The notes under the pieces were generated by a model. That model ran no database searches. It was given only the letters and a program-made list of their open reading frames with translations, and had not been told where the DNA came from. A DNA stretch of 42,683 nt, from the NCBI RefSeq assembly GCF_000621505.1, contig NZ_JHYD01000050.1:1-42683 (forward strand), in the 5' to 3' direction. Both the position numbers and the translations under genes were made by a program. This stretch comes from Ruminiclostridium cellobioparum DSM 1351 = ATCC 15832 (GTDB taxonomy: Bacteria; Bacillota; Clostridia; Acetivibrionales; DSM-1351). This document shows, piece after piece, positions 1 through 9,021 of the stretch; within the stretch, counting starts at the first letter, position 1; the number at the start of each line of letters is the position of its first letter.

Positions 1-129
1 GACATCGAAGCTGGTAAAACAAGGAGCTCAAAGCACCGTTTTGCAAGAGCCACTTTCGCTGCTGCTAATATACATCTGGATGCTTGGATCAAACACAAAT
101 CCTTTAGTATTCTGAGTCTATTGCAATAG
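1..129 (+). CDS. C-terminal tail of an unidentified protein, cut by window edge
   Basis: Frame 1 is open from the first base to a TAG at 127-129, giving 42 residues rich in basic and small amino acids (KHRFARATFAAANIHLDAWI is part of it). No start is visible and I do not recognise the family. A basic C-terminal tail facing away from the neighbouring sugar transporter operon could be the end of a transposase, but that is only a guess. The open stretch is short enough to occur by chance. Confidence 0.3.
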   Translation, partial: DIEAGKTRSSKHRFARATFAAANIHLDAWIKHKSFSILSLLQ

Positions 130-258
130 TACAAGAACTTTTCAAACAGCATTTAAAAATCTTTGAATTTCAAAGGTTTATTTGCTGTCCCAAAAAATCT
201 GGGCTCAAAATTACACAACTATTAATTTCTCAAGGTACAATGCTTTTTCTACAAATAG

Positions 259-325
259 CTCCATTTCACAAAGAAAATGGAGTGAAGTATTGGTTTTTCT
301 CGAAATTACCAATTACTTTTCGAGA
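259..325. other. Intergenic region with two hairpins
   Basis: The 130-354 interval has no gene. It holds two perfect 8-bp stems: CTCCATTT/AAATGGAG (259-266 with 275-282) and TCTCGAAA/TTTCGAGA (298-305 with 318-325). The second is followed on the plus strand by a T-rich stretch, so it could end transcription of the left-edge reading frame. Neither has a run of T on the minus strand, so neither is a convincing terminator for the permease gene that ends at 355. Confidence 0.35.
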
Positions 326-354
326 GTATTCTTTTAGTTTTATAATTTTTTATT

Positions 355-1233
355 TTAATAAATGCTTTCCTTGTACATTATTTTTTTCATGCCCATTGTG
401 AGCAGCATTGCCATGACAAAAATTATAATGGCTATGACATTTCCATAACCGATATTAAAGTTCTGGAATGAATTTACAAAAAGGTGGAGCGGCAGCAGTT
501 CGGTGGAATGATTGGGACCTCCGCCTGTCATTACATAAACCAGATCAAAGGAACGTAATGCACCCACTGTCTGAAGGATTATTACCATTTTTATGATATC
601 CCAGGACAGGGGTATCACCATGTGGTAAATCATTTTTATTCCGCTTGCCCCATCAATTGTGGCACTTTCTATTACCTCATGGGGCATGTTCATAAAGCCC
701 GAGTTGAACAAAATAACCTGAACACCGCATGAATTCCACGTCTGAGCTATGATTACCGCAATTAATGCCAGAGCCGGACTGGACAGGGGCGGTATATAAT
801 TTTCAGCCTGTCCTATTGCTGCCATAAAGGGTTTTAACAAACCCATTCCCGGACTGTAAATATAATTCCATATAAACCCTACTGCTACTGAGGGTAAAAC
901 TGTCGGTACAAAAAATATCACCTTGTAGAAGCGATAGCCCCTCATCTGGAGGTAGACCATGTACCCCAATGTGAATCCGAAAATAACCTGCAGTAATGTA
1001 GTTGATACCATAAATACCAGTGAATTCCCCATTGACTTCCAAAATAACTGTGATGCAAATACCGACCTGTAATTATCCAGACCCACAAATCTGCTGGATG
1101 CCAATGTATCCCACTTGAATGTACTGAGAACCACCGATTGTCCGATGGGATACAGGACCAGATATATATAAATCAATGAACCCGGTACTAAAAATGCTAA
1201 AATTACCCAAATGTTTTTTTTAGTTATATTCAT
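355..1233 (-). CDS. Carbohydrate ABC transporter permease (MalF/UgpA type)
   Basis: This is an inner-membrane permease of a CUT1-family sugar importer, 292 residues. It has about six hydrophobic segments. The EAA loop that docks on the ATPase is seen as ESATIDGASGIKMIYHMVIPL-type sequence near residue 190, and the typical FDLVYVMTGGGP segment follows. I chose the ATG at 1231-1233 because GGAGG lies 5 bases before it; an upstream in-frame TTG would overlap that ribosome binding site. It is the last gene of the minus-strand unit PPC protein, solute-binding protein, MalG-type permease, this permease. No ATPase gene is present, so a shared MsmK-like ATPase elsewhere is likely. The sugar cannot be told from the permease. 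Confidence 0.9.
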   Translation of the reverse strand: MNITKKNIWVILAFLVPGSLIYIYLVLYPIGQSVVLSTFKWDTLASSRFVGLDNYRSVFASQLFWKSMGNSLVFMVSTTLLQVIFGFTLGYMVYLQMRGYRFYKVIFFVPTVLPSVAVGFIWNYIYSPGMGLLKPFMAAIGQAENYIPPLSSPALALIAVIIAQTWNSCGVQVILFNSGFMNMPHEVIESATIDGASGIKMIYHMVIPLSWDIIKMVIILQTVGALRSFDLVYVMTGGGPNHSTELLPLHLFVNSFQNFNIGYGNVIAIIIFVMAMLLTMGMKKIMYKESIY

Positions 1234-1261
1234 ATAGACCTCCACTGCCAATCTGCATTAT

Positions 1262-2158
1262 CTATCCCTTTACAGCCCCTGCAATCATTCCCTTTTCGAT
1301 ATTTTCCTGTGCAAATATATAGAATAGAATACTTGGGATTATAGCCATCATAATACCTGCAGCCAATTGAGTATATTCCGAGTTGAATTCCGTAATAAAA
1401 CCAATCAGACCAATGGGCAATGTTTTAAGCTCCGGCTTGTTCAGCATCAGCATGGACACAAGAAGCTCATTCCAGCAGGCCAGAACTGACAGTACCGCTA
1501 TGGTTACAATACCGTCCTTGGAAAGAGGTACGATTATTTTCATAAACAGCTTCCAGACCGAACAGCCGTCTATAAATGCACATTCCTCCAGTTCCTTCGG
1601 TATGGAACTCATAAAGCTTTCTAATATAAATATGGAAATTGATATACGAAATGCCCCGTAGATTAGACCTAAAACACTTAAATTATTGTACATCTCCCAC
1701 TTTCCCACCATCATATAAAGCGGAATAATAGCTGAGTGAATGGGAATCATCATTCCCGCAATAATTGTGTAGTATATGATTTTTTTTGCTTTGAAATTAT
1801 ACCTGGCGAGAACAAAAGAAATAGGTGTAGTCGTAACTATTGTAATTATTATTGTTAAAAAGGTTACATAAATACTATTCAACATATATGTATCAATTTT
1901 AGAGCCCTTCCATGCCTTGGCGTAGTTTGAAAATACCCACTCCTTCGGCGGCCCCCATGTATTTACCGTCAGATCTGCCTGTGTTTTCATTGAAGAGAAA
2001 AACAACCACACCAAAGGAAGTAAAATGACGAGAGCACAAATAGTCATAAATGCATAAATCAGTCTTTTCGTCGCTTTATTGCCCACTTCCAATTGAGGGT
2101 TAGGTGCCAGCGACTCTTCATTGCTTCTGTTCTTGGATAACCGGTTAAAAATCCTCAT
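1262..2158 (-). CDS. Carbohydrate ABC transporter permease (MalG/UgpE type)
   Basis: This is the second membrane subunit of the same CUT1 sugar importer, 298 residues and of usual length. It has a cytoplasmic N-terminus of about 35 residues, then six membrane segments. The EAA loop (ELEECAFIDGCSVWKLFMKIIVPL region) and the C-terminal family signature ending in KGMIAGAVKG are visible. The ATG at 2156-2158 is preceded by a strong GGGGGG a few bases upstream, so the longer in-frame extension (to 2233) is rejected. It lies 28 bases upstream of the MalF-type permease and 80 bases downstream of the solute-binding protein, consistent with one operon. The substrate is probably an oligosaccharide given the glycosidase neighbours. 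Confidence 0.9.
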   Translation of the reverse strand: MRIFNRLSKNRSNEESLAPNPQLEVGNKATKRLIYAFMTICALVILLPLVWLFFSSMKTQADLTVNTWGPPKEWVFSNYAKAWKGSKIDTYMLNSIYVTFLTIIITIVTTTPISFVLARYNFKAKKIIYYTIIAGMMIPIHSAIIPLYMMVGKWEMYNNLSVLGLIYGAFRISISIFILESFMSSIPKELEECAFIDGCSVWKLFMKIIVPLSKDGIVTIAVLSVLACWNELLVSMLMLNKPELKTLPIGLIGFITEFNSEYTQLAAGIMMAIIPSILFYIFAQENIEKGMIAGAVKG

Positions 2159-2238
2159 TTTTTCCCCCCTCATACGTTGATTCTCCGGTTTTACGGCATA
2201 TCCGTCCCACCGGATATGCCTGTATAACCACATATGCT

Positions 2239-3630
2239 CTATTTTCCTCTTGCGTAGTCTTCAGCCGCTTTTTGAACTTCCGCAATGGCTCTTTGCACAT
2301 CAAATTCTCCCGTGATCATTCCGGGCATTGCTGTCTGCTTGATGGCAAGGTCGACTGCAGGCGGTGCAATAGCATCCATGGAAGGTATGTAGGATGTGGC
2401 ACCTCTGTATGCTTCTATCAGCTGGTTCATAACCGGGGATACTTTTGTTTTATCGTAATCGGCATTTCCTGCGTAAACAAATCCGCCCTTTTCCATAATG
2501 GGTACGTTGAATTCAGGGCTGACTATATCTTTTACAAGGTTGATACACGCCTCCCTTTTTGCATCAGGCAAATCATTTGCCACAAAGAAACCGATTATGT
2601 TACCGCCTACATTGACTTTTGTATCACCGTTAGGACAGTCGGTAAATACCGGGAAGTCAACACGGGCAATCTTATTTACAAATTCATCTCCGCCTGCCGT
2701 TGCAAAATTACCTGGTTTCCAGGCCCCTTCGTAGTACATGGCGGCCTCACCTCTTGCAAACATCTGATCCGCTTCGGTTGCACTCATTCCAAGTACTCCC
2801 TTGGGATATGCACCGGCATCGATCATTTGCTTGAATTTATTCATTGCATCTGTAAATCCATATTTCGGATCCTTCCAGCCTGTCATTGCATCCCCCAAAG
2901 TAAGGGCCTTGAAGTTATCCAGACCTGCAGACCGTGCCAGCAATGCCGACGCCAGCCAGGCAAATCTGCCGTCCTTACCTCCTGTGACCAGAGGAGAAAT
3001 TCCCTTTTCTTTTATCTTAGGTATGAGTGCAAGGAGCTCGTCGAAGGTCTGAGGCGGATTCCAGCCATATTTAGTAAACATTTCGGTATTGTAGTAAAGA
3101 CCGTCAATGGAGCCTTCCTGCGGCGCCATCATTATTTTGCCGTCATCGGTAGTGGCAAAATTCAGGGATACTTCACTGAACCACTGCTTAAATTCCGGAT
3201 GTTTTGGATCATTGTACACCGGAGCCCAGTCGATTATTTTGTCGTCCTTTATAAATTCACGGGCATAGCTCAGTATACACCATGAAACATCAGCCGGAGT
3301 GCCTGCTGCCATCTCAACCGTCAGTTTTGTCCTGAGATCGGCACTCGGCAAGGCATCATGGGTAATTTTGACGTTGGGCTTTTCCTTTTTATAGGTCTCC
3401 AAAAGTGCTTCGATTGACTCGTATGCAACCGAGCCGGCAGTCCAGGATGTCATCAATCTGATATCAACCGGTTCGTCGTTGCCGGCGGCAGAGTTGGAAG
3501 CCGCCCCCGATGCCGACCCGCTGGAAACCGCACTGTCGTCCTTGCTTGTACCACAACCGGAAAAAGTTGCCGACAGCATTGCAGTGACCATAGCAATAGC
3601 TAATACTTTTTTAATTTTTTGGCTAATCAT
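2239..3630 (-). CDS. Extracellular sugar-binding lipoprotein (ABC importer)
   Basis: This is the solute receptor of the sugar importer, 463 residues. It has a lipoprotein signal peptide: basic start, hydrophobic core, lipobox FSGC with the lipidated Cys at about residue 26. A Ser/Ala/Gly-rich linker follows, then a family 1 (MalE-like) binding fold. Motifs such as DVSWCILSYAREF, GLYYNTEMFTKYGWNPPQTF and MFARGEAAMYYEGAWKPGNF are typical of the family. The ATG at 3628-3630 has AGGAGGAG in front, so the 12-residue upstream extension is rejected. It is followed by the two permeases and preceded by the PPC/DUF296 gene. The ligand is unknown; nearby mannosidase and DUF4038 glycosidase genes point to plant or host glycan oligosaccharides. 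Confidence 0.92.
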   Translation of the reverse strand: MISQKIKKVLAIAMVTAMLSATFSGCGTSKDDSAVSSGSASGAASNSAAGNDEPVDIRLMTSWTAGSVAYESIEALLETYKKEKPNVKITHDALPSADLRTKLTVEMAAGTPADVSWCILSYAREFIKDDKIIDWAPVYNDPKHPEFKQWFSEVSLNFATTDDGKIMMAPQEGSIDGLYYNTEMFTKYGWNPPQTFDELLALIPKIKEKGISPLVTGGKDGRFAWLASALLARSAGLDNFKALTLGDAMTGWKDPKYGFTDAMNKFKQMIDAGAYPKGVLGMSATEADQMFARGEAAMYYEGAWKPGNFATAGGDEFVNKIARVDFPVFTDCPNGDTKVNVGGNIIGFFVANDLPDAKREACINLVKDIVSPEFNVPIMEKGGFVYAGNADYDKTKVSPVMNQLIEAYRGATSYIPSMDAIAPPAVDLAIKQTAMPGMITGEFDVQRAIAEVQKAAEDYARGK

Positions 3631-3683
3631 ATTTCTCCTCCTGAAAAATTTAATATTCAAACCCATAAGGGACCAAATACAGC

Positions 3684-4112
3684 TTACTTTTGAGTAAGAA
3701 TTGCTATATTATCCCGGTCTTTTACTCTGTGAAGATCCAGTCCCGCAACCTCCAGTAAAGTTATTTCAACCAGGTACAGTACCTCTGTGCCATGCTCCAG
3801 ATGTCCTGTGTATGTTTTCTCCAGATCCGATACAACCATATGGAAATGCGGATGGCCGTCAACAACCACACCTTGCAGTGATGCGAGTTCCAGGGGTTTC
3901 TCAACTGTCACGAACTCGTCGACCGGTTCTCTTTCCATCCCGGTGACCCGGTGGAAAACCGCTTTTTTCAGGGAGCCTATGGCCCCGGTAATTATTGCGT
4001 TTTTAACACCGGCAGCAGCAAGTTCCTGCTCTACACTTTCCAGCAGCAGTTCTCCTCTTTTTAGATTCAATACTATTACACGGCCGGTGCCTTCTCCAAT
4101 AAACCTTACCAT
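3684..4112 (-). CDS. PPC/DUF296 domain protein
   Basis: A 142-residue single-domain protein of the PPC (plant and prokaryote conserved, DUF296) family. The fold is trimeric in characterised members. A metal-binding cluster is suggested by GHPHFHMVVSD near residue 85 and the later GHLEHGTEV. In plants the domain accompanies AT-hooks and affects DNA binding; the role of stand-alone bacterial copies is not established. GAGGTG lies 7 bases before the ATG. It is the first gene of the sugar ABC operon, 53 bases before the binding protein, and directly follows the terminator of the two-component system. Its place suggests either a regulator or a sugar-linked metal protein; the sequence does not decide. 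Confidence 0.85.
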   Translation of the reverse strand: MVRFIGEGTGRVIVLNLKRGELLLESVEQELAAAGVKNAIITGAIGSLKKAVFHRVTGMEREPVDEFVTVEKPLELASLQGVVVDGHPHFHMVVSDLEKTYTGHLEHGTEVLYLVEITLLEVAGLDLHRVKDRDNIAILTQK

Positions 4113-4203
4113 TATTTATTCACCTCTTTTTCAGAAAATTTTCAGATGCTGGCAACAACTGAGTTTACCTGCTTTTGACTTGCTTTCCATAGTTAAATTA
4201 TAA

Positions 4204-4235
4204 GAAAAAAACAGAATCACTAAAATGGACTCTGT
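4204..4235 (-). terminator. Intrinsic terminator after the response regulator gene
   Basis: Read on the minus strand, the arms ACAGAGTC and GATTCTGT (4228-4235 and 4211-4218) pair with one G-U wobble and are followed directly by a run of seven T. It lies 145 bases past the response regulator stop and ends the histidine kinase-regulator unit before the sugar ABC operon. Confidence 0.8.
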
Positions 4236-4247
4236 TCATAATTTATT

Positions 4248-4322
4248 AACTATTTTATGATGTTTCAGTTTTTACTCCGGTCATACCTCTTCCACCCTTT
4301 ATCAGCATGAATTATTTTAAGA
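4248..4322. promoter_or_regulatory. Pair of direct-repeat motifs, candidate regulator sites upstream of the ABC operon
   Basis: AACTATTTTATGA (4248-4260) and AATTATTTTAAGA (4310-4322) each match the 13-mer AACTATTTTAAGA at 12 of 13 positions. Close copies occur at 12147-12159 and 12218-12230, upstream of the cupin-glycosidase operon. AraC-type regulators commonly bind spaced direct repeats, so these may be sites for the adjacent YesN-like regulator. The region is AT-rich and the motif may be chance. The terminator at 4204-4235 lies between these sites and the PPC gene, which is an awkward arrangement for an activator site. Confidence 0.35.
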
Positions 4323-4379
4323 TTTGCTTAACGATTTTTATACGGATATTTATTTTATACCTGAGATACCATTAAACAG

Positions 4380-6020
4380 CTAATTATATAAATTATCGCT
4401 CACGGTATTTTTAACGAATTCGGTTGGTGAGCACCCGGTAATTTTTTTAAATATTTTGCTGAAATAACAGGCATTTTCGTAGCCCAGCAGGTAAGATATT
4501 TCATAAATCTTACGCTGGCCGTCTTTCAGCATCTTTTTAGCTTCATCTATTTTTACTTTGTTAACATAATCTGTAAAACACATTCCGGTATATTTGGTAA
4601 ATATACTGCTTAAATAACCTGCACTGATATTCAGGCTATCGGCTACCTCCTTTAGTTTGGGAGTACCCATACAATTATTGATGATGTATTTTTTTGCTCC
4701 CCAAACCAGATTATGCTTTTCATCGTCATGTTTTCTGCCCAGAAAATTATTCATTCTATTCCTGTAGTTTTCAATGAATTCCAGGATCTCCCGGAGTGTT
4801 TGCAGCTTGTATACTGTTTCAACGGCAGGTTTGTCTTCAATCTGTGCCTTGCTGTCTATCTGCCACTCCTCACCCAGGTGTATATCGCACAAACAGAAGG
4901 TCTGGTTGCACAATTCATAAATTTCATGTTTAGACATATTCGCGCTTTGAATATTATAAACAATCGAATCGAAAATATTGTTTATAAGCGTCAAATCGCA
5001 AATTTCAATAGCTTTTGGCAGGCTTTCCTTCAGGTTGATCTGTTTGCTGCCGCCGTAGCCACTACTTTTTTCTGACACATCGTCGAAGAAAATAATACTG
5101 CCGTAGCCTTTGTAAAACAGTATGTCCATTGCCTCTTTTGCCTGGGCTAGAGCCTGGGGCAGGCTTAAATAACTGTCATAGGTATCGCTGATGCTTATTG
5201 CCGCATCGATATTAACGTACTTTTTCAGCATCTCCAGCATTGTATTCCCCATTATTTTTATTTGCCGGTCAGTCTCCTGGGCTTTGTCAGGCACTTCGGG
5301 TGAAAATACCATAACATAAGCACCAAAGGACAATTTCAAAAAATAGCAGTTGAAGAATTCGTTGCCGATTTCATTTAATATTTCAATAATCATAAAATCC
5401 AAAAGCTTCAAATCCTTATCGTTGTATTTGCTTTCGGACAGATAGAGATTTGTATTGACCAGCCCCACTTTCATCATGGCCTCATTCAGTTCCAGCTTCA
5501 TGGAAGGAAGCTTGGCATCAATGTATTTGCGGTCGTCAAAATTGTTTTCAAGTATACTTTTTAAAAATTCCTGGCGCATGATGGAGGTACTCTGGGTATC
5601 GTAAACAATGGGCATGGTTTCGTCATTTATCTTCTTATTGCTGGATATTATTTTTTCCTTTACATTTATAAGCATTTCCTTCATGGACTCTTCGCTTATA
5701 TTCAGCTTTAAAATGTAATCCCATGCCCCATACTTCATTGCCTGCTTTACAAGATCAAACTCATTGTAACTGCTCAATATTATAAAAGTGATATCCGGAT
5801 TGTATTCCTTTGCCTTTCTCATCATATCTATCCCGTTCATTTTGGGCATAACGATATCTGTAATTACCAGATCGGGCTGGTATTCCTTAATAAGTGACAG
5901 ACCGTGTTCACCATTGCTCCCTTCGGCAACCACCTTAAAACCCATATCTCTCCAATTGACCAAGGAGTTTATCCCCACTTTCACAAGAGTTTCATCTTCC
6001 ACCAACAATACTTTTAACAT
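4380..6020 (-). CDS. AraC-type response regulator (YesN-like)
   Basis: Cytoplasmic DNA-binding response regulator, 546 residues. The N-terminal receiver domain (1-120) has the acidic pair ED at 8-9, the phospho-acceptor Asp55 in DLVITDIVMPKMNG, and the conserved Lys in YILK near 105. A middle region of about 300 residues is typical of the YesN group. Two AraC-type helix-turn-helix motifs occupy the last 100 residues (VADSLNISAGYLSSIFTKYTG and ISYLLGYENACYFSKIFKKITG). AGGGGGA precedes the ATG. It lies 74 bases downstream of its histidine kinase and is probably co-transcribed. Such pairs normally switch on a neighbouring oligosaccharide transporter, which fits the downstream sugar ABC operon. 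Confidence 0.93.
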   Translation of the reverse strand: MLKVLLVEDETLVKVGINSLVNWRDMGFKVVAEGSNGEHGLSLIKEYQPDLVITDIVMPKMNGIDMMRKAKEYNPDITFIILSSYNEFDLVKQAMKYGAWDYILKLNISEESMKEMLINVKEKIISSNKKINDETMPIVYDTQSTSIMRQEFLKSILENNFDDRKYIDAKLPSMKLELNEAMMKVGLVNTNLYLSESKYNDKDLKLLDFMIIEILNEIGNEFFNCYFLKLSFGAYVMVFSPEVPDKAQETDRQIKIMGNTMLEMLKKYVNIDAAISISDTYDSYLSLPQALAQAKEAMDILFYKGYGSIIFFDDVSEKSSGYGGSKQINLKESLPKAIEICDLTLINNIFDSIVYNIQSANMSKHEIYELCNQTFCLCDIHLGEEWQIDSKAQIEDKPAVETVYKLQTLREILEFIENYRNRMNNFLGRKHDDEKHNLVWGAKKYIINNCMGTPKLKEVADSLNISAGYLSSIFTKYTGMCFTDYVNKVKIDEAKKMLKDGQRKIYEISYLLGYENACYFSKIFKKITGCSPTEFVKNTVSDNLYN

Positions 6021-6094
6021 GATAATCCCCCTTTTAAAGCTTTTCCCGTCCCTATTCCCTATTTATGTAAAGTTTTAAAACTAATGCAGGATTT

Positions 6095-7852
6095 TTACTC
6101 CCTGGGAATCAATATTCTGACGATACTATATTCCAGGTATTTGCTTTCAAATGACAGACCGTACTTCTCTCCGTAGGTCAATTTTATTCTTTCGTTTATA
6201 TTCACCAAACCCACACTGTTATATCTCTCTCCACGGGCTTTGTCCTTTTGCAGTATTGTTTCCAACCTATCCTGTGGAATTCCCACTCCGTTGTCACGGA
6301 TTTCAATAAGAATGTCACTTTCATCAACAAGTCCCGCACTGATTTCCAGCATACCCAGACCTTTTTTCCCCTCAAACCCATGTACGATTGAGTTCTCAAT
6401 TATAGGCTGCAAAGTAAATTTAGGTATTTTACAGGATAACAGCTCACTTTCAATGGAATAGTTAACCTGAATCAAGCCTTTTTTCCGTATCTTTTGAATG
6501 GTTAAATACTGATCCAGAAGATTTATTTCCTCCTCCAGGGTGATATGGTTCATGGCTCCCTTGGAAGTCTCCTTAAGCAATGCCCCCAGCGCAGTGGCGG
6601 TTTCATATATTCCATCGGCTTTTTGTATCATTGCCATAACTTTGATTGAATTGAGGGCATTATAAACAAAATGCGGATTTATCTGGCTCTGAAGTACTTT
6701 GAACTCCAACTCCTTTTTGGCATTTTCATCATTTTTCACCTTTATAAGCAGTTGATTTATATTTGTTGCAAGCTGGTTTATCCCCTTGCCCAGCTCACCT
6801 ATTTCATCATTTCCCTCCAGCTCGGGCTCCACATGAAAATTACCTTTTGAGATGCAATCCATACGGTGCATTATCCTTCTCAGAGGCTTGGTTAAATTGC
6901 TTGACAGAAATATTGTAAACAAACAGCAAACGGTTATGGTTATCCCCAGTATAAGGAAGGCAATTTTTGTGGCATTCGTGCGCTGTTCTTCAATAAAGGA
7001 GTAATCGACAAGCTGCACAATCTGGTAATTGGAGTATGCCGACTTATGATAAACAACAAGAACCTTTTTTCCAAAAACTTCAGAATAAAAATTTTTGTCA
7101 TTTTGTTCAGGTATTGATATGGATCCGGACAGGTCCTGCCCCAGCAGTTTATTGTCACTGGAATAAAGACATTTGTTCTGCCCGTCCATTATCAGGAGCA
7201 GGTCATTGTCAGGAACTTCGAAATCTTTTATGCTGTACCGGATCAAATCCGGTGAAATGCCTATAACCTGCCAGCCAATAGTCTTCCTGGAGTCGGAGAA
7301 TATGACTTTTCTGACAAAGGGTATAAAAAAATTATTGTATCTCTCTTTTGCAAGATTTTCTTCTATTCCGGCACAAACAAAGACTTCAGAATACTTTCCC
7401 TTTTGAAACCAGTCTGCAGCCTTCATTTTGTTTATATCAATGAAATCCGCTTCGGAGTACAGCTTTAAATCAACCTCGTTCTTTCCTTCAATTATGACCG
7501 AAACCACATATCTTCCTATGGATGAATTTGTAATCCTGCCGTTGATTTCCTTGTACGCTGCAGATATGTCATAGTCAAAATTATAGTTGGAATCGGTATA
7601 ATCTCTTATAAGCAGCTTGTCCAGATTCCTGTTAAGATACAGCCAGTCGGACAGGTCCTGGCACTGCTGTATTTGTCTGTCTATATTGCTGAGTATGTAT
7701 GTCAGATTATTCCTGGTATTGTCAATAATATTTTTTTCAAGCAGGTTTTTTGTATAATTGGAATAATAGAAACTAATGCAAAGTGATACCAGAATAAACA
7801 CAATACTGAAATATAATATGAGCTTGTTTTTTAAAGTATAGGGATTTAACAC
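6095..7852 (-). CDS. Sensor histidine kinase (YesM-like)
   Basis: Membrane sensor kinase, 585 residues. A membrane segment near residues 12-34 is followed by an extracellular sensor of about 260 residues. A second membrane segment lies near 300-320, then a HAMP linker and a His_kinase domain with the phospho-accepting His in SQINPHFVYNALNSIKVM. The HATPase_c domain shows IIENSIVHGFEG (N box) and EIRDNGVGI (G1). I chose GTG at 7850-7852 because GGAGG lies 8 bases upstream; the 26-residue extension to 7930 lacks such a site. It forms a two-gene unit with the AraC-type regulator and is bounded upstream by a terminator at 7952-8003. It probably senses a sugar, directly or through a binding protein. 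Confidence 0.93.
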   Translation of the reverse strand: MLNPYTLKNKLILYFSIVFILVSLCISFYYSNYTKNLLEKNIIDNTRNNLTYILSNIDRQIQQCQDLSDWLYLNRNLDKLLIRDYTDSNYNFDYDISAAYKEINGRITNSSIGRYVVSVIIEGKNEVDLKLYSEADFIDINKMKAADWFQKGKYSEVFVCAGIEENLAKERYNNFFIPFVRKVIFSDSRKTIGWQVIGISPDLIRYSIKDFEVPDNDLLLIMDGQNKCLYSSDNKLLGQDLSGSISIPEQNDKNFYSEVFGKKVLVVYHKSAYSNYQIVQLVDYSFIEEQRTNATKIAFLILGITITVCCLFTIFLSSNLTKPLRRIMHRMDCISKGNFHVEPELEGNDEIGELGKGINQLATNINQLLIKVKNDENAKKELEFKVLQSQINPHFVYNALNSIKVMAMIQKADGIYETATALGALLKETSKGAMNHITLEEEINLLDQYLTIQKIRKKGLIQVNYSIESELLSCKIPKFTLQPIIENSIVHGFEGKKGLGMLEISAGLVDESDILIEIRDNGVGIPQDRLETILQKDKARGERYNSVGLVNINERIKLTYGEKYGLSFESKYLEYSIVRILIPRE

Positions 7853-7951
7853 GCTTGAAACCTCCAGATAATAGAGTATTCTTTCAATGGTGCATGAATT
7901 CAAGTGATTTGTGGGTTTATTATACCACAAATCAGAAGCTGTCTACATTAC

Positions 7952-8003
7952 AAAAAGATTTCCAGGATCCGGCATATTAACTCCCCTCCGGATCTTAGAA
8001 ACC
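7952..8003 (-). terminator. Intrinsic terminator after the transketolase operon
   Basis: On the minus strand a stem of about 16 bp (7988-8003 with 7957-7972; core GATCCGG/CCGGATC perfect, outer part with two wobbles and one mismatch) is followed by TTTTT. It starts 23 bases after the transketolase C-subunit stop and separates that operon from the histidine kinase gene. Confidence 0.85.
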
Positions 8004-8025
8004 TTAAAAGTAATTGATTTTTTAA

Positions 8026-8979
8026 TTATATAAGCTTGTAGCTTTTATTCTGTTTCATTATCTTTTGTACCTTTTGATAAATTGCATTTTCGTCCAGTGA
8101 ATATTTGGTCAGCAGCTGCTCGTAGCCGCCTGATTCGGCATAGCCGGTCAGGCCCATGCTATGTATCGGTACCGGATAATTCCGGGAGAGCACCTCTGAA
8201 ACAGCACTTCCCAATCCTCCATACACACTGTGTTCCTCCACTGTCAGCACCATACCCGTCTGTTTTGCACAGTTGATAATCAATTCCTCATCAAGGGGCT
8301 TTATAGTATGGATATTTACAACTTTTGCACAAATGCCCCTCTCCTCAAGCATGCGGGCTGCCGCCAGGGATTTTTGCACCATATACCCGGTAGCTATGAT
8401 TGTTATATCAGACCCCTCTTTAATGACAACCCCCTTGCCAAGCTCAAACTCATAGCTGTCATCATAAACGATTGGATTTGCATTCCTGCTCAGGCGCATA
8501 TAAACGGGACCCTTGTATTCGCCGCAGGCAAATACCGCCTTTTCGGTCTCAACCTGATCACAGGGAGAAATAATTGTCATATTGGGCAGGGAACGCATAC
8601 AGGCTATGTCAAAAATTGCCTGATGGCTTGCGCCGTCATAAGAATCCGACAGGCCCGCATAATTTCCAATCAGTTTAACATTTAAGGAATCATATGCAAT
8701 CAGACTGTTTATGGGATCCAGGCCTCTTGTGGTCATAAAAACCGAAAAAGTATTTACAAATGTATTAAAGCCGCTGACAGCAAAGCCGGATGCCATAGCC
8801 ACCATATTGATCTCCGAAATCCCTACATTGAAATATCTATCTGGGTACTTATCTCCAAATAATATACTTTTGGTTGAGTTGCCCACATCGGCCTCAAGTA
8901 CAACAATATTTTCCTGAGTTCCTCCCATTTTTACAAGTGCATTCCCGTATGCATCCCTCATTGCAATTTTTTCTGCCAT
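8026..8979 (-). CDS. Transketolase, C-terminal subunit
   Basis: Pyrimidine-binding plus C-terminal domain half of a split transketolase, about 317 residues. The protein pairs with the N-terminal subunit encoded just upstream to transfer two-carbon units between sugar phosphates with thiamine diphosphate. EADVGNSTKS at the start, the glutamate-containing FNVGISEINMVAMASGFA, and the HQAIFDIACMRSLPNMTIISPCD segment are typical. ATG at 8977-8979 has GGAG seven bases upstream, better than the TTG at 9006. The gap to the N-subunit stop is 42 bases. Split transketolases often sit in sugar-specific loci, with some acting on unusual ketose phosphates such as apulose 4-phosphate; the substrate here is not determinable. 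Confidence 0.92.
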   Translation of the reverse strand: MAEKIAMRDAYGNALVKMGGTQENIVVLEADVGNSTKSILFGDKYPDRYFNVGISEINMVAMASGFAVSGFNTFVNTFSVFMTTRGLDPINSLIAYDSLNVKLIGNYAGLSDSYDGASHQAIFDIACMRSLPNMTIISPCDQVETEKAVFACGEYKGPVYMRLSRNANPIVYDDSYEFELGKGVVIKEGSDITIIATGYMVQKSLAAARMLEERGICAKVVNIHTIKPLDEELIINCAKQTGMVLTVEEHSVYGGLGSAVSEVLSRNYPVPIHSMGLTGYAESGGYEQLLTKYSLDENAIYQKVQKIMKQNKSYKLI

Positions 8980-9021
8980 CTGAAAACTCCATTCCGCTGC
9001 TTTCAATCAGCTCAAAATTCT

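Noticed and set aside
2272-3285. 337-codon open frame on the plus strand
   Set aside because: It lies wholly antisense to the sugar-binding lipoprotein gene, has no ribosome site, and its protein is Cys/His/Arg-rich without recognisable motifs.
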